Shown here piece by piece: positions 62,101 to 64,000 of a DNA stretch of 64,000 nucleotides (positions are counted from its first letter, which is position 1; the number at the start of each line of letters is the position of its first letter). The translations under genes were made by a program, and so were the position numbers. The notes below the pieces were generated by a model. The model made no database searches, was not told where the DNA came from, and saw only the letters and a program-made list of their open reading frames with translations. This DNA comes from Bugulina stolonifera. Taxonomy: Eukaryota; Bryozoa; Gymnolaemata; Cheilostomatida; Bugulidae. Location of the stretch: the NCBI GenBank assembly GCA_935421135.1, contig OW285192.1, positions 9,383,501 through 9,447,500 on the forward strand, written 5' to 3'.

Positions 62101-62229
62101 AGAGCATTAGAATGTTTCAACGAAGCTCAATCCAATTTCTCTTATGGGTGTGACAGCCACAACCACCCTAAGATTATTGAGGTGGAACAACAGATCAGGA
62201 CTGTTATATCAAATATTCAATCAGGGTGA
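56162..62229 (+). CDS. Nucleotidyltransferase-like/TPR protein, copy B
   Basis: Exons 56119-56176 (ATG 56162, reading MGDYE, with an in-frame TGA upstream in the same exon), 58731-58886 and 59353-62229, all phase 0, ~1015 aa. Same architecture as copy A: nucleotidyltransferase signature GSMAKGEATPYSDLE, then TPR-like repeats. The protein is nearly identical to copy A over the nucleotidyltransferase core and more diverged in the C-terminal third. AATAAA at 62254-62259, 25 bp after the stop, is a candidate polyadenylation signal. Intron 1 contains an inverted-repeat element with a 58-bp fragment of this gene's exon 3. The function is unknown; a role in sensing or defence would be speculation. 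Confidence 0.75.
57021..57677. mobile_element. 641-bp hAT-like MITE, copy 2 (with TSD)
   Basis: The body 57029-57669 is highly similar and equal in length to 24907-25547, flanked by its own perfect 8-bp duplication ATCAATTG (57021-57028, 57670-57677). It is nested in the inverted-repeat element of intron 1 of copy B. Confidence 0.9.
58073..58130 (+). pseudogene. 58-bp exon-3 fragment of the nucleotidyltransferase-TPR gene inside intron 1
   Basis: Matches 60556-60613 of copy B at 57 of 58 positions, same strand (starting TACTTTTCGGCGACAGAAC). It does not match the diverged equivalent of copy A (about 39629-39686) well. The flanking sequence is mobile-element interior, not gene. Confidence 0.88.
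58887..59352 (+). other. Intron 2 of nucleotidyltransferase-TPR copy B
   Basis: Donor AAG|GTAAGT at 58887, acceptor TTTTAG at 59352. No gene inside. Confidence 0.7.
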
Positions 62230-63757
62230 ATTACTTCACATGGCTATCCAAATAATAAACCTGCCACTATACAATGACAGGGTGTCTCAAACTACACCTA
62301 CAAGTACATGTATTATTTAGCTAGATTATACAACATGTAAATCTACTGGGGAGTTGAGTTTAACGTGTAGAATTACTGCGCTAAGGTATTATACAGTTTT
62401 ATAATTCTTTATGAATGCATGAATTTTGTTCTCACATTGTAGAGTACATTTTACTTTTGGCAAATCTCTTTCGCTTTTTATATTTCATTTTAATGCAAAT
62501 AATGTCTGAACAATGTACTGTACATTGTATAATATGTGTAGAAGTGCAATTGTAGATACCATTGCTTTTGGGAAACCGATGTTTTCTACATGTACATGAC
62601 TGTGTACAATTATAACAGTATACTTCTAAAATTACATATCATTTTTATTTTTTTTCTCACTATATTGACAGTGTATTAAGTACATGTATATTGTTGTTTG
62701 ACTTTGTTTTTTTTTACAGTTCTACAAGGATTGCCAAATTAGAACAGTTCTAATCCTTTAACATTTTTATCATATTAGGCTATGAAATATATGACTACAA
62801 TCAAAAATATTGTTACACCTGTATGCTGTTTAGCCTACTGTCTGGAATACATTATATGATTCTCATGCACATGAGCTATGGACCTAAGTATTTGTAGTAA
62901 TAATTTAGGGATACAAGGCAGATTCAAGAGTGAAAGAATTCAGTATGTAATCCACTTCCTTTTAATGTACACATACATGTACAGTAGATAGACTAGTGTA
63001 ACTCAAATAGCTGCTGCATTGCATTGCATTATGGGTTAGTTAGTTACACAATTGTACATTGTACAACATGGGGCACTCCTGAACAGTTGACATGTGACTG
63101 TAGTCACTGTACATTCATGCAATGATAATATTATATTATCATTATATTATGTATCATTGATTCATGTACACTGTAAGAGGGTCATTAGTAGGGTAGAGAT
63201 ATTAAACCAGGAAGTTTAGCTGGATGAGGCAGGCACACCCACTGTCAATATTGATTGATTATTTCTGCTAAGTCTAGTAAAGTAACAATGTGAAAGCAGA
63301 TAGTAATTGGATGACGAGATAAGACATGTCAGCTTGTAGCAGAAAAACAGCCACATCTAAGCTGAAGTACAGATCTCAATCCCCAACTGATGTCTGTTTG
63401 GGCTTGTATATGATGTCATGGTGTGTGTATGTAGCTATTGGTTGCCCACCTTATAACCATCTAAGTTAATGAAAGCTTTGCTCTAGCTGTACACCCTGCA
63501 TCCACAGATCTATTTACTTTTATAATAGGACTAGCAGTACATGTACATGTACATGTATATTCATGTAATTGTGTAATATTCTGTTTTAGACTCACCAAAG
63601 TAATAGGTGGGTGAGCTGATGTTGGCCTTAGATGAGATCATTAATTTATCATCAACAACCTTTCTCTATGAAACTTACCATTACTTAAGAGAGAGCTGGT
63701 ACAACTTTGACACATAATATATAATTGGTCTGTTGGTTTCATAGAATGCACATGCAG
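62230..63757. other. 3' flank of copy B
   Basis: Non-coding. It parallels 41303-42750 downstream of copy A, with shared stretches such as CATTGCATTGCATTATGGGT and GATAGTAATTGG. No gene was seen. Confidence 0.6.
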
Positions 63758-64000
63758 TAGGCCTGCACCGGTGTTGCCTCCCCACTGATATTCGGTTTTT
63801 GGGGTGGTGGTAATCAAACACCGGTTGACACCGGTTCTCTTGTGCCCAGTCTCATTCGGTGTCAACCGATGCCAAATTTGGATCGATATACCGAACCGCA
63901 CCGGACCCCTTGATCCTAGTCTCAAGCGGTGTTAGACGGTGTCAACTTTGGTTCGATATACCGGATCGAACTGGTCCAGGAGCTAGTTCGCCTAATAGAG
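63758..64000. mobile_element. Left part of a second TAGGCCTGCAC hAT-like element, cut by window end
   Basis: Starts TAGGCCTGCACCGGTGTTGC and follows 11313 onward with only a handful of substitutions over 243 bp. The other end lies outside the window, so its target duplication cannot be checked. An open minus-strand frame across it is not a gene. Confidence 0.88.

Overview
The window looks like nuclear DNA of an invertebrate with short introns, most probably a demosponge (Amphimedon-like). This is an inference. It rests on the AT-rich background, the very dense TACATGTA-type palindromes, the TRIM-like RING/B-box/coiled-coil/propeller genes with small phase-conserved exons, and the mix of mobile elements (hAT-like non-autonomous elements, a Ty3/gypsy element, a Polinton). 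No bacterial gene organisation, rRNA or standard tRNA gene was found.

Layout. (1) 1-3019: the 3' part of a RING/B-box-type coiled-coil/beta-propeller gene, TRIM-like gene 1 (5' exons lie outside the window). (2) 3020-10139: non-coding; it holds a 2.86 kb hAT-like element with an 8-bp target duplication, two tRNA-derived SINE-like sequences and a CpG-containing ETS/YY1-type promoter near 8100-8170. (3) 10140-18360: TRIM-like gene 2, a complete paralogue of gene 1. Its introns hold a 1.6 kb hAT-like element, a TTAA-flanked MITE and a large 14-bp minisatellite. An internal tandem duplication created an extra, frame-preserving chimeric exon. (4) 18774-23140: a 19-bp minisatellite interrupted by a gag-less Ty3/gypsy element (minus strand). 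(5) 26033-41302 and 56119-62229: two tandem paralogues of a ~1015-aa nucleotidyltransferase-like/TPR protein. Intron 1 of copy A contains a 10.9 kb Polinton/Maverick in antisense (26249-37116) with capsid, protease, integrase and ATPase genes but no recognisable DNA polymerase B. Intron 1 of copy B contains a different inverted-repeat element that carries a 58-bp piece of the gene's own exon 3. (6) 41303-56118: mainly non-coding, with several tandem duplications, MITEs and a nearly perfect 150-bp palindrome.

The two gene pairs appear to be local segmental duplications. Comparing paralogues shows what was inserted later (empty sites, intron minisatellite seeds) and where sequence was recently homogenised (a ~825-bp tract in the nucleotidyltransferase-TPR pair). 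Most of the structural novelty comes from mobile DNA acting on these duplicated genes.

Limits: splice sites and domain assignments were read by eye from the sequence and from paralogue comparison. No alignment or database search was run. Gene models lack transcript support.
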